DNA of 64,000 nt from Tessaracoccus antarcticus (GCF_003688855.1 NZ_REFW01000003.1:1-64000); one strand, 5' to 3'; numbered from the stretch's first letter, positions 1-8,651 are shown. The notes: a model not told the origin generated them from the sequence alone. A program made the numbers and translations.

Positions 1-63
1 TCCCGCGTGTCGAAGCATGGTGTGCGCCACCGGGAGCATCCACCGGGCCATACCTGGGTATGA
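1..63 (+). CDS. 3' tail of an upstream gene (partial, uncertain)
   Basis: Frame 1 is open from the window edge to a TGA at 61-63, giving about 20 residues. This TGA overlaps the ATG at 60 in the ATGA arrangement common for translational coupling. Frame 3 is also open from base 1 into the next gene. It therefore remains possible that the downstream ORF simply begins left of the window and this tail is not real. Confidence 0.25.
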   Translation, partial: SRVSKHGVRHREHPPGHTWV

Positions 64-242
64 ACCAACCACACACCACCCCCGACCCCAACCCCGACCA
101 CACGGAAGCAGACACCGATCTCCTCGTCCTGCTGGAGGACGTCCTGCTGCATATCGATGAGCTCCACCAGCAGCGACCAGACACCACCGAGATCAAGACC
201 CTCCTGGCCTACGCCACCGAGTTGAGGGCCAAGCTGTCATGA
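60..242 (+). CDS. Small acidic hypothetical protein upstream of ardC-like gene
   Basis: A 60-residue acidic protein with a proline/aspartate-rich N-terminus and a predicted helical C-terminal half (leucine-rich, around residues 20-58). Its stop codon overlaps the start of the ArdC-like gene, so the two are probably cotranslated. I do not recognise a family. The same frame is open to the window edge, so the true start could lie upstream. The ATG at 60 has no good Shine-Dalgarno sequence. Small genes of this kind often precede ardC-like genes in actinobacterial plasmids and integrative elements. Confidence 0.4.
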   Translation: MNQPHTTPDPNPDHTEADTDLLVLLEDVLLHIDELHQQRPDTTEIKTLLAYATELRAKLS

Positions 243-1290
243 CCCGGCCACTCACACCCCAGGATAAGGACAAATGGGCCGCCCAACGGCAGGAGAAGCT
301 CACCGCGCTGCAAGGACAACTAGCCGACGGGCTACAACAGCTGATGGAAGCAACCGGCTGGATGACCTGGCTCAAAGTCGCTCACCACTTCCACACCTAC
401 TCGTTGAACAACCAGATCCTCATCGCAATCCAGAACCCCTCAGCCACACAGGTCGCCGGCTCCGGACCTGGCAAGCAACTGGTCACCAGGTCCGCAAAGG
501 CGAAAAAGGAATCAGCATCCTGGCCCCCGTCACCGCACCCCGCCACACTCCTGATGGGCAGCCCCTACTCGATGCCAAAGGCACACAACTCAGAGGAATC
601 GTCGGAGTGAAACCAGCCACCGTCTTCGACATCTCCCAAACCGATGGCCCACCCCTGCCCCACCCCGACACCGAGCCGCAGACGCTTCTGCAAGAACAGG
701 CACCAGAGGGGATGCGGAACAACCTGGAACACTACGCATCCCAACTGGGATTCACCGTCCACATCGGCGACTGCCCAGCCGAAGGACTCACCCACTTCCT
801 GAGACGAGACATCACGATCCTCCACGGCTTCGACCCCGCCCACGCAGCATCCGTGCTTGCCCACGAGGTAGGACACGCCACCATGCACGACCCCGACCCC
901 GACACCGCAGAGCAGCGGAAAACCATCGCTTGCAGGGGGCTAGTGGAAGTAGAAGCCGAATCCTTCGCCTGGCTCGTCAACAACGACTGGGGTCTGGACT
1001 CCTCTCCCGATTCCTTCCACTACCTCGCCGGATGGACCGCCTCCGCCGCCAAAGAAACAAAAACCACCCCCTTGGAGATCCTGACCGCCACCGCCACGCG
1101 AGTCCGCGACGCCACCATCCGCTACCTCGACTACCTCGACTACCGCCATCAGACACACCCCGTCACCAAGCTGGCCGACGCCTTGAACCACGACTCCATC
1201 CAGCCCGATCGGCCAGCGCTCACCCATCGAGCGCGGGCGCTATACGAGCTGAACCATTCACCGACACGCCCGGTCACCCGCACACCCTGA
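239..1290 (+). pseudogene. ArdC-like antirestriction/ImmA-IrrE metallopeptidase gene, frameshifted
   Basis: The N-terminal part (239 to about 460) encodes the ArdC ssDNA-binding-type domain (DUF1738 family), including the HTYSLNNQ and QVAG segments. The reading frame then shifts: the continuation RTWQATGHQVRKGEKG, a hallmark of the same domain, is in another frame from 463 onward. Two bases (461-462) stand where a codon is expected, so one base has been lost. The second frame continues through a zinc-peptidase motif (HEVGH) and a downstream glutamate-rich segment to the TGA at 1288-1290. Joined, the product would be about 350 residues. ArdC proteins protect incoming mobile DNA from restriction. 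The gene is either dead, programmed to frameshift, or affected by a sequencing error; the sequence alone does not decide. Confidence 0.8.
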
Positions 1291-1603
1291 CGACCGACAT
1301 TAGAGTTGTGTGCCGTGGCAACCGATAAACAGCCGTGCAGCGACAGAACGTAACGCCTCATCACGCTTCTGAAGGTTCACGGACTTTTGGGACCCGGCGC
1401 CCCGGCCCTCAGCCGGAACAAGGATCATTATTCACCAGAACGCCCGAGCGTGGTCACGGCGGAAGCAGTCAACCGCACATGCCGATGACAGTGTCTTGAC
1501 CTGAGGCCCGGTCGCGCATGACTTGGTCAGCGTCTATCTCAGCAATGCGGATGTCCGAATCGATCGTGGGCGGCCACCGCTCCAGAATGACCGTCAACAG
1601 CAG
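1291..1603. other. Intergenic, no feature recognised
   Basis: This stretch of 313 bp lies between the convergent ends of the ardC-like gene and the DUF3644 gene. I found no coding frame of convincing composition, no clear hairpin with a T-run, and no repeat. Confidence 0.5.
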
Positions 1604-2734
1604 TTACGACGGGTTAGCAACGCAGCCGGGCTGGCTACAGGGCGGGAGGGTCTGAGCTGTCTTGTTGTACGGCAGTGTTCGGTGTGACGAATGGATCCTG
1701 GCAAGGTCTACCTTTTCCAGCACTTCCTTCATTGCGCGCAGCGAGTTGTCCGAGTACCGAAGATGCTTGGAGTTGCCAAATACGAAGCGGTGAGAGAAAT
1801 GATCGTCGTTTGTGTCAAGACCGAGATGGCGTCGGAGGGCTGTGGCCTTACCCCTTGGGACTCCGGCGCGATCTGCGAGGTCATACGCACCCATGTGGAA
1901 CTTCTTCTCTAGGTCCACTGTGCGGACGGCGGCCGCGTCGGTGTCGGCGTCCGCGATGTATGTAACCGGCAGCCCATCCTTCTTGACGAACCGGACTTCG
2001 ACTGTGAGTCCCTCACCGGCTGTAGTCGACGCCACTCCGGTGAGCTTGGGAAAGACCTGTGCACGCGTCTTGCTGTCGCGGATACCCCGTGTAACACGAC
2101 CCACGTCAGCCTCGCTAATCGCAGCAGCGTCTGGATCTGTTAAGGACTCTGTTGCCAGCAGGGTCCGAATACGTGCCTTAGCTTCTGCTGTAGCTCGTCT
2201 GCCTGGCTTCAACAGGTCGGCAATGCGTTGGTACTCCTCGTCCACGAGGAGGTCGAGCCCTTGAGGCGGTTGGGCGCTGATGGGCAGAACTCGGACTGGG
2301 ATGTGTTCCGCCAGCCGCTGGCCGAAAGCTCTATGCAACAAGTCATCGAAAAGGGTGACTGCGGCTCGGGCGTTCAAGTAGAGGAGCCCTTCCTCGACAA
2401 CGAGATGCCAGTGCTGTTCCGCATCACGAAGTGCATCGATCACCCGGATTGTTCCAGCCTCGTCGTCGGTGACCCTCACTCCCTCAAGGTTCTGGCAGCG
2501 GTTGATCGCAGCCTCGAGCGAAATCGACCTCTTGCTTCTCTTATCGAAGACGCCCTTATCGCCCTTCGCCTCCAGAATGCCTTTCAGGAGCATCTCGAAA
2601 GCGTGCTGAAAGCTCAGAAGCACGGTCGTGATGCGTCCGTCACCGTCAAGGCCATTGAAAGCTGTGATTCCGGTCCTCAGCGAAGCCAGCGCCTTCGCAC
2701 GAAGCACGCGGACGTTGTACGACTCCTTGGGCAT
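1604..2734 (-). CDS. DUF3644-domain protein
   Basis: A 376-residue protein whose N-terminal half matches the DUF3644 pattern. It has a helical start followed by LLSFQHAFEMLLKGIL, a conserved feature of the family, and a predicted helical bundle to about residue 200. The C-terminal part (about 275-345) contains a helix-turn-helix-like stretch (YDLADRAGVPRGKATALRRHLG). DUF3644 genes are of unknown biochemistry but often sit in mobile or defence-rich regions. The ATG at 2734 is preceded at 6 nt by TAGCCT, a good leaderless -10, which supports this start. The last 20 or so residues are low-complexity and may be an addition. Family assignment is by pattern recognition, not by search. Confidence 0.75.
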   Translation of the reverse strand: MPKESYNVRVLRAKALASLRTGITAFNGLDGDGRITTVLLSFQHAFEMLLKGILEAKGDKGVFDKRSKRSISLEAAINRCQNLEGVRVTDDEAGTIRVIDALRDAEQHWHLVVEEGLLYLNARAAVTLFDDLLHRAFGQRLAEHIPVRVLPISAQPPQGLDLLVDEEYQRIADLLKPGRRATAEAKARIRTLLATESLTDPDAAAISEADVGRVTRGIRDSKTRAQVFPKLTGVASTTAGEGLTVEVRFVKKDGLPVTYIADADTDAAAVRTVDLEKKFHMGAYDLADRAGVPRGKATALRRHLGLDTNDDHFSHRFVFGNSKHLRYSDNSLRAMKEVLEKVDLARIHSSHRTLPYNKTAQTLPPCSQPGCVANPS

Positions 2735-2746
2735 AAAGGCAGGCTA
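2735..2746 (-). promoter_or_regulatory. Leaderless-type -10 for the DUF3644 gene
   Basis: On the minus strand TAGCCT (2746-2741) is followed by six bases and then the ATG at 2734. This TANNNT-N6-start spacing places transcription initiation at the start codon. Confidence 0.5.
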
Positions 2747-3098
2747 CAGATGGATCAACGGCCGTGAGCCACATACCCAGAACCGCGTGGCAACAGCGGC
2801 AGCGCCTACTGAAGGATGGTCATACATCCTCTCGTCCCGCAGCCACCACGGTCGATCTTGCCGAGTTGCGGTCGTGTGAAACTGCCGAGTCCCTGACATC
2901 GCACCATCAGAAGATTGATCATGTTCCGAAGAGGCACCTACTGCTAGGCCGGCTCAATGTTTCGAGATCGCCAGCAAATACGAGAACTATCAAGCACTCG
3001 TCGCCCTCGTTCCCGTTAGTTGTCAGCGCTGTATGTAACGATGAAACAAGATCTGGGAAAAGTTCGGAGCTACAACGGAAGTGAAGGGGACGGATATT
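2747..3098. other. Intergenic between divergent genes, no gene supported
   Basis: This stretch separates the DUF3644 gene (minus) from the tandem winged-helix gene (plus). A plus-strand ORF (2764-3084) crosses it, but its composition is not protein-like. A Shine-Dalgarno sequence (AAGGGGA, 3084-3090) lies at the right end, ahead of the ATG at 3099. Confidence 0.4.
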
Positions 3099-3962
3099 AT
3101 GACCATCTGGGACATAGTTGACCAGCTGAATGAGGAACATAAGGACCTGCTCGTGCTCGTTGCGGACGAACCGCAGGCTACGGCCCTACCGGCAAGGGTG
3201 TGCGAAGTCTTGGACTGGGAGCACGAAGAAGCTCTCATGGTGGGCGGTGAGTTACGCGAACTCGGACTCGCTGCTGCAGATGTCTCAGCGGCTTGTGAGA
3301 TCTCGCTCACACCGAAGGGCAAACGCGCCGCAAAGCACATTTTGGAGAGCCGCGCCACTGGCCCAGACCGGGCCGATGCGGTACAAACCGCAATGCTGCG
3401 GTGGCTCAACTCAGTGGACGCAGCGAGCCCGCAGAATTTTTACTCAAACGGACAGCCGGAGGGGCTGGATGCCTCTGAGGAGGAGGTGTACAACGCGGCG
3501 GACGCGTTCATAGACAGCAATCTCGCAACAATGGTTGGACCGAGACGCGCCGACGGCCGCATCGTCGCGATGCGCGTTTCTCCGACGGGTAGGGCTGCGG
3601 CGACGTCCGGCAGGCCGGTCTCCCATGTCGTGCGTGGCGCTGCGACAAGCGTCGACTACAGCACGAACACTTCAATCAGCGGCGACATGGCGGGCGCTAT
3701 CCAGGGTGGGCGCGGAAACGTGCAGACCGTCACCATTGAATGGGAGCGGCGCGATGATTTCGTGCAGGCGGTTGAGGATGTACTCGCTGGTGTGGCGGAT
3801 GAGTCGGTGCGTGGTGAGTTGGTAGCGCTACGTGACGTCGCCGCCGATCCCAAGGTGCCGCAGGAAGCGGTGAGGGAGAAATGGACGGCCGTGATGGCGG
3901 CCGTGTCATCGGTTCTGGATGTGGTGGTGAAGTTGGCTCCGTTGGCCGCGCTTCTATTGTGA
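3099..3962 (+). CDS. Tandem winged-helix protein with glycine-rich beta motif and hydrophobic C-terminus
   Basis: A 287-residue protein of unknown function. Two N-terminal units, about residues 1-78 and 85-165, each end in a wing-like segment (ISLTPKGKRAA and MRVSPTGRAAA), suggesting two winged-helix domains. They are followed near residues 190-215 by NTSISGDMAGAIQGGRGNVQ, a short repetitive beta motif seen in many bacterial conflict-associated proteins. A helical region and a very hydrophobic last 20 residues follow and could insert in a membrane. The ATG at 3099 is chosen over an in-frame GTG at 3081 because AAGGGGA lies 8 nt ahead of it. The gene lies upstream of two nuclease-like genes on the same strand. 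A sensor-plus-effector role in defence is an inference only. Confidence 0.7.
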   Translation: MTIWDIVDQLNEEHKDLLVLVADEPQATALPARVCEVLDWEHEEALMVGGELRELGLAAADVSAACEISLTPKGKRAAKHILESRATGPDRADAVQTAMLRWLNSVDAASPQNFYSNGQPEGLDASEEEVYNAADAFIDSNLATMVGPRRADGRIVAMRVSPTGRAAATSGRPVSHVVRGAATSVDYSTNTSISGDMAGAIQGGRGNVQTVTIEWERRDDFVQAVEDVLAGVADESVRGELVALRDVAADPKVPQEAVREKWTAVMAAVSSVLDVVVKLAPLAALLL

Positions 3963-3995
3963 TCGGTGTCGCTCGTGGGCAACCCCACCGACGCA

Positions 3996-4018
3996 CTCAT
4001 CTGCCGCGAGTTGTTCAG
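3996..4018 (+). repeat. Intergenic repeat copy 1
   Basis: This 23-bp segment (CTCATCTGCCGCGA, then G, then TTGTTCAG) recurs with one mismatch and one indel at 5252-5273. Both copies lie in the intergenic DNA preceding a nuclease-like gene. Confidence 0.5.
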
Positions 4019-4117
4019 CCACGTTGTCCATAGAGGATGGTTCTTCTCTTGCACTTGACCTTGGCCGACATCATCGACAAGGGTGCGTCGCCAGACCTTA
4101 CCGCTGGCCATCCCCGA

Positions 4118-4129
4118 TAGACTCGAAAT
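4118..4129 (+). promoter_or_regulatory. Leaderless-type -10 for the PD-(D/E)XK gene
   Basis: TAGACT (4118-4123) is followed by six bases and then the GTG at 4130. The spacing fits a leaderless transcript and supports the GTG start. Confidence 0.5.
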
Positions 4130-5059
4130 GTGACACAGAAGATCCGAGCGGACGGCTACGAAGCCCTGCGTGAGGCCTTGGCGACCACGACCTGGTATCG
4201 GAACGAGTTCAAGAGGCTTGTCCATACGCTGCTCCGCGAACACCCTGAGCTGTTAACTCCCCTCAATTTCGACCAGACGAAACGTGAAGTCTCGGATGAT
4301 CTCGTCTTGCTCCTCATGCGGCATGAGCGGAAGTATCAAGATGTCACGCTGGGCTTGATGGTCGAGCTTTCGTCCAAGAGTAAGTTCTCGGATATCGAGC
4401 GCCTTGAGGAGCCTCAGCGAGGCGAGCTGCTTGCAACAGCCCACGATTCAGTTGCGCATCTCAGGGACCTGGTCGGCACGTATGATGCCATGCTGCAGAA
4501 GCAGGAAAATGTCCAAGAGCAGATTCAGCAGCATCGTTCCGCAGCGCAGAAGGGTCAGCTGCACTCGGACGCACTGGCTGATCTCAGAGCCCGGTTCTTG
4601 GAGCTTCAATCGAATACCTCAGCGCCCCAAGCGCGTGGACTGGCGTTCGAGCAGTTTCTTTATGATTTGTTTCGACTGTTCGATCTCGAGCCTCGGTTGG
4701 CATACAAGCTGGAAAGTGAGCAAATCGATGGTTCGTTACGATTGCACACGGATGACTACATCGTGGAGGCAAAGTGGACGAAGCAGCCCTCGGGGCGTCC
4801 TGATGGCGACCTGTTTGCCGCCAAGGTTCGGACCAAGGGTAAGAACGCGTTGGGTCTATTTGTCAGCGTCAACGGGTTCACCCAAGATTTCATCACTCGT
4901 TTTCGAGAGGGCACGCCCTTCCTAACTATGGATGGCTCTGACATATTCCTCATCCTCGAGGGCCGTATCCGTCTGACCGATGCACTTCTTGCAAAGAAGC
5001 GGTGGGCAAACGAGACCGGCTCATGCCTTCGAAGCGTGGCGGAAATACTTCACATCTAG
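4130..5059 (+). CDS. PD-(D/E)XK nuclease (Mrr-like restriction endonuclease fold)
   Basis: A 309-residue protein. The N-terminal 110 residues look helical, residues about 110-160 form a probable coiled coil rich in Gln/Glu, and the C-terminal half is a nuclease domain. Catalytic pattern: RGLAFEQF with E174, then EQIDG with D200, then VEAKW with E213 and K215. This is a complete (E)-D-ExK signature. The block that follows (LGLFVSVNGFTQDFI) resembles the strand/helix after the active site in Mrr-type enzymes. The fold cleaves DNA, often as restriction or phage-defence effector. No methyltransferase gene is adjacent, so a modification-dependent or regulated effector role is more likely than a classical type II system. 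GTG start supported by a leaderless -10. Confidence 0.75.
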   Translation: MTQKIRADGYEALREALATTTWYRNEFKRLVHTLLREHPELLTPLNFDQTKREVSDDLVLLLMRHERKYQDVTLGLMVELSSKSKFSDIERLEEPQRGELLATAHDSVAHLRDLVGTYDAMLQKQENVQEQIQQHRSAAQKGQLHSDALADLRARFLELQSNTSAPQARGLAFEQFLYDLFRLFDLEPRLAYKLESEQIDGSLRLHTDDYIVEAKWTKQPSGRPDGDLFAAKVRTKGKNALGLFVSVNGFTQDFITRFREGTPFLTMDGSDIFLILEGRIRLTDALLAKKRWANETGSCLRSVAEILHI

Positions 5060-5251
5060 AACGTGCTTTTAAGCGCCGCATGCCACCACTTAAGTCGTCA
5101 TCTCATCAAGATGACCTCGCAACCGATGCGCCAGTTCCCTTCTAGGGTTCTCGTGAGATGCGCTTAACGGGCATATCACAAAGCAGAGTGGATCGCGCGG
5201 GGAACGCCTTGGGGCCGAGGCCGGGCGTGTGAGGGGCTATTTCCCAACGTC

Positions 5252-5273
5252 CTCATCTGCCGCGAATTGTCAG
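5252..5273 (+). repeat. Intergenic repeat copy 2
   Basis: This is the second copy of the 3996-4018 repeat. It reads CTCATCTGCCGCGA, then A, then TTGTCAG, and ends 22 bp before the ATG at 5296. The shorter core CATCTGCCGC also occurs near 7277 and 8621. Confidence 0.5.
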
Positions 5274-5295
5274 GGCGATAGGCCACCATGAAGGT

Positions 5296-6177
5296 ATGGC
5301 CAAAGATTCTCCAGTTGAAGGATGGCGCCGGGGACCGATGTCGTTGAGCCCCGCTCTCGACCCGTATCGGCTACCACCATCCGAACGCTGCTGGTGGTGC
5401 GATGACAAAGCCACGACAGAGGAGCACCGGTTCAAACTCTCTACGTTGCGGCGGGTCGCCCGCGCCGACACTGGGCAAGAAGACCCCCGCACCGTCTTTA
5501 AGAAGAGCGACGACTGGGAAGGTTTGCTTCGATCCATCAGGAAAGGCGCACAAGTGCGCTGGCGCAAGAACATGTGTGCCAAGTGTAATAACCAGCGCAG
5601 TCAGCCCTTCGACCTCGCCTACGACACCATGGAAGCATTCATCGTCACGCATGCGGACGACATGATGAAATGGTCAAGGTTGAGCTGGGCGGACGTGTAC
5701 GGCGCGCAGTGGCAACAAGGTGCCGCTGACCTAGCACGCTATTTCGGAAAGCAGCTGGGCTGCATGCTCGCGACTCAAAGACTGCCTGTACCCGCTGAGC
5801 TGATTGGCTTCCTTAACGGAGCGAAGCGTTGCCCTCCCATCGCTTTCATGATCCTCCGCAACTGGCGGGCAGGCGACATGCACCGAACCATGCTTCGAGA
5901 TGGCTTTGACGATGGCATTACCAACTTCGTCGGCCTTCTCCCGGCAACTGCGTACTCGCGTGAAGAACGGTTCTCAGCGGTCGACTACGTGTACCACATT
6001 GGCTACGTATGGTTCTGCGTCAACTGGACGGAGGAAACTGATCGCTCATCATGGTGGGAGCACGACACTATCGACATGCCGATGGTCAATGGCGAACTTC
6101 TCAGCAGACTCAACTGGAGGATCCTGAGCGTGAGGGAGCGGCTCCGCCGCGCTCGCCGCAGAGATCAGCCCACATGA
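5296..6177 (+). CDS. HNH-endonuclease-like protein
   Basis: A 293-residue protein with an HNH/zinc-ribbon-like N-terminal third. It has CWWC (C32, C35), then TEEH (E43, H44), then CAKCNN (C94, C97, N98), matching the Cys-pair plus EH plus CxxCN layout of HNH nucleases. The remaining 190 residues are unrecognised, rich in Trp and aromatic residues, and may be a substrate-recognition or regulatory domain. Start uncertain: the ATG at 5296 has a poorly spaced AAGG, while the in-frame ATG at 5338 has GGGGA five bases upstream and would give 279 residues while keeping all motifs. The gene follows the PD-(D/E)XK gene by 236 bp. Nuclease activity is inferred from the motif only. Confidence 0.65.
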   Translation: MAKDSPVEGWRRGPMSLSPALDPYRLPPSERCWWCDDKATTEEHRFKLSTLRRVARADTGQEDPRTVFKKSDDWEGLLRSIRKGAQVRWRKNMCAKCNNQRSQPFDLAYDTMEAFIVTHADDMMKWSRLSWADVYGAQWQQGAADLARYFGKQLGCMLATQRLPVPAELIGFLNGAKRCPPIAFMILRNWRAGDMHRTMLRDGFDDGITNFVGLLPATAYSREERFSAVDYVYHIGYVWFCVNWTEETDRSSWWEHDTIDMPMVNGELLSRLNWRILSVRERLRRARRRDQPT

Positions 6178-6403
6178 GCCGGCACTGTCCGGCTTAGACG
6201 CAAGATTCGCTTTGCCGCTCCACTGTGACTTGGCTGCACCCACGTCGCCATGCCGCGCATGCCGTCTCGCGGAAGCGACGACATCTCCTCAGCGTCAGAC
6301 CTTCAACCCATCCGCTCATGCCGCCTGCCGGCAGCGTCTGGGAAGACGGAATACTGCCCCCAGTCTGTATCCGTGTCGGTCTAAACCACTAGTACCGCTG
6401 CAA

Positions 6404-6994
6404 TCACGCTCCGCTGCCGGTCAGTTCAATGGCCCTTCCCCGGCGTTCGAGTAATTTGGCGTGTTTTGCCCCGACCCAGCGATGAGAGGGCCCAGCATGG
6501 GCAATCCACCGGTCGATGACAGCGACCTTCTCATCAAAACGCCCGAGCTTGCGCAGGATTATTGCTGCGTGTTCCGTCCAGCCAGGGGGTGTCTCGCGGG
6601 GTTGGTGATCCTCAGGCTTACCGCGGAGGTAGGCGGCACGCTTTGAGGCGTTACGAGCCGCCGTGGATTGTCCACGCTCAGTTGCCTCGATGATCTCCAT
6701 CGCTAGAGTCAGAGCATCATCGAGTCGGCCCTCTCTTTTGAGTCGCTTCAGCTCATCGCCCCACTCGAGGAAGTGCTTGCCTCGCACGTACTCGGTATCA
6801 TGCTCGTCGGCGTCGCACTCGTCCAAAGGCGATAGCGCAAGACCCTCCCGACGCATCGCCGATGCCCGTGCCCCCGAACCCATGCCCTCGAACTGTTCAT
6901 CGGCGCGAGGTAGCTCGTGCTTCTGCTCGACGGATTCCTCTGCCTCCGTCGCGGCGGAGGGCTGCTTGGATGAAAGTCGCTGGAGCCAGTTCAC
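6404..6994 (-). CDS. Hypothetical protein, helical-repeat-like C-terminus
   Basis: A 196-residue protein with a GTG start at 6994. The first 60 residues are acidic and low in complexity. From about residue 75 on it reads as paired amphipathic helices (GDELKRLKREGRLDDALTLA; AAIILRKLGRFDEKVAVIDR), the style of TPR-like repeats. I cannot assign a family with certainty. It stands alone on the minus strand, with 226 bp of plain DNA on its 3' side. Confidence 0.55.
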   Translation of the reverse strand: MNWLQRLSSKQPSAATEAEESVEQKHELPRADEQFEGMGSGARASAMRREGLALSPLDECDADEHDTEYVRGKHFLEWGDELKRLKREGRLDDALTLAMEIIEATERGQSTAARNASKRAAYLRGKPEDHQPRETPPGWTEHAAIILRKLGRFDEKVAVIDRWIAHAGPSHRWVGAKHAKLLERRGRAIELTGSGA

Positions 6995-7149
6995 TCGTCC
7001 AGTGTGCCGCAGAACCCTAGCGCGCAGTCAGGTAGCCCTGGAAGGCTCGTCATGCAGCCATCAAGATAGGCAACGAGGGAGCCTCGCCCGGGTCAGATCC
7101 CTCGCGTCTGCCTAGACTTGGGCATACCCGCGGACGGATCGGACGAGAT

Positions 7150-7407
7150 CTATTGAGACTGGGTCACCACTAGTGGCCACAGATCGTCTGGTTCGTCGTG
7201 CCGCGACCAGTCATTCGGATAGGACCGTCCTTTAAAGAGACCTGAGAGGACGAGTCGGTCCCGCTCCCAGTCATCCGCATCTGCCGCACTGAGCGCCTTG
7301 CCAAGTACGGCAGCACAGGCACATCGACAAAAGCCGCTCGCACTCGAATCTTCTTGTGCACGCGGATTTTGAGTCAGCGTCCCTCGAGCCCACAATAAGC
7401 ACCACAC
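7150..7407 (-). CDS. Short hypothetical ORF, possibly a gene remnant
   Basis: An 85-residue ORF. Only the C-terminal half (from about residue 45, DDWERDRLVLSGLFKG onward) has a composition resembling real protein, so this may be the 3' end of a decayed gene. No family recognised and no clear ribosome binding site. Overlapping minus-strand frames are equally open. Confidence 0.2.
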   Translation of the reverse strand: MWCLLWARGTLTQNPRAQEDSSASGFCRCACAAVLGKALSAADADDWERDRLVLSGLFKGRSYPNDWSRHDEPDDLWPLVVTQSQ

Positions 7408-7465
7408 CAGCCATAGGATGTGGGCGAAGACTGAATCGGTTGGCGCTGACCGCTGGCGCTCCGGA

Positions 7466-7711
7466 TCAGTCCCGAGCCAGCTGCTCCTCGACCTCTTGGT
7501 CGTTCATGAAGCCGACCTCGGCCTTAGCAGCGTCGAGATCGCTTTCACTCCAAAGTGCTGTCGCCCGCCCTTCCTGCTCGCGACGGTACCGAACTTGACG
7601 AAGGGCCTCGGAGGCGAAGGCGGGTTGCAGGGTAGACCGTTCGAGTCGTTGGGCAACTTGCTCGATGCTGTATTCCACACAGGTACTTTCCCACAGGACC
7701 GGCATGCTCAC
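7466..7711 (-). CDS. Small hypothetical protein
   Basis: An 81-residue ORF with balanced, acidic, helix-prone composition (ALRQVRYRREQEGRATALW and an EVEEQLARD tail). It starts with GTG at 7711, with an internal ATG at 7705. No family recognised. It could be a real small gene or a fragment; there is no supporting operon partner. Confidence 0.3.
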   Translation of the reverse strand: MSMPVLWESTCVEYSIEQVAQRLERSTLQPAFASEALRQVRYRREQEGRATALWSESDLDAAKAEVGFMNDQEVEEQLARD

Positions 7712-7832
7712 GCTCGTTGTCGATCACGGAATGCCATTCTCTTCTTGCCGCAACGCCGACAGTCGAAAGAGTCGGTCGCTCTTGGCAATGGGATTTGCCT
7801 TCGGCTGGGTAGCGAGAGGGCAGGATGTAAGC

Positions 7833-8603
7833 GTGAGTGGACTGGCTGATCGCGCTGAGGAGATTGCTGCACATCTGGTTGGGCATGCCTTGGGTGCCAA
7901 AATTAGCAAGTACGACACCGACGGCCGTCAGTCCGCTGTCGACTTCCTGATTGAGTGGACGAGTGGTCGTCGAGGAGCCCTTGAAGTGACTCTGGTCACC
8001 AGGCCAGAGTCGGCCGCCTGGCAAGGGATGGCCGCCAAGGAGGGATGGCGTTGGCCCGCGGAATCAGGTTGGGAGTTTCGTATGCGTGCTGCCCACATGC
8101 CGTATCGAAGAACGCGCAAGGCGGCATTACGAGCGATCGAACTGTGTGACCTCTGGAACGTGACGACGCCCCGCCAACTGCCGCCGGAAGTGCTTCAGCA
8201 TCACCCTGAGATCCGGTGGATGAATGATGTTGGTGACCTTCGTCGGACCCCTTTCAGTCCTGGCGTGGTTCTCCTGCACGAGACGCGCGCTGGCTTCTTC
8301 GAGGCCGAGGATGCGGACTTCACCACCGTGGTTGAGGGATGGCTCCATAGGCCGCACTTACCGAGGCACATTGACAAGCTTCAGCGGGCCAAAGGCGTGA
8401 ACGAAAGACACCTCTTTCTTGTGCCAGTCGATGAGGTGTTGCCTATGAGATTCTTCACCAATGACTTCCCGGCACCGGCTCGGAGCCCAGAGGGTTTCAC
8501 CATGCTGGACGGGATTTGGGTGTGGTCAAACTACTGGCACCAGTATTTGGTCTGTCGCGCCGGATTGTGGCAGTGGATCGACTTCCCTTCCAAGGATGCC
8601 TAG
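7833..8603 (+). CDS. Unknown protein with a nuclease-like D-ExT core
   Basis: The open frame runs from 7665, but the convincing protein begins at the GTG at 7833, which has purine-rich AGAGGG/CAGG sequence 8-18 bases upstream. This gives 256 residues. Near the N-terminus, AVDFLIEW (D37) is followed by GALEVT (E51, T53). This spacing resembles the PD-(D/E)XK core, but the usual lysine is a threonine. Similar ALEVT proteins occur as lone hypothetical genes in actinobacteria. The rest (Trp-rich) is unrecognised. It could be an inactive nuclease-fold protein or an enzyme using a migrated lysine. Function unknown. Confidence 0.6.
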   Translation: MSGLADRAEEIAAHLVGHALGAKISKYDTDGRQSAVDFLIEWTSGRRGALEVTLVTRPESAAWQGMAAKEGWRWPAESGWEFRMRAAHMPYRRTRKAALRAIELCDLWNVTTPRQLPPEVLQHHPEIRWMNDVGDLRRTPFSPGVVLLHETRAGFFEAEDADFTTVVEGWLHRPHLPRHIDKLQRAKGVNERHLFLVPVDEVLPMRFFTNDFPAPARSPEGFTMLDGIWVWSNYWHQYLVCRAGLWQWIDFPSKDA

Positions 8604-8651
8604 CACGTGAAGGAAGTGAACGCATCTGCCGCAAGTGGCGCTGCAGACAAC

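Noticed and set aside
2764-3084. 106-codon plus-strand ORF between the DUF3644 and tandem winged-helix genes
   Set aside because: Composition is noise-like (Ser/Thr/Arg-rich, no helix or strand pattern), with no ribosome binding site or family.
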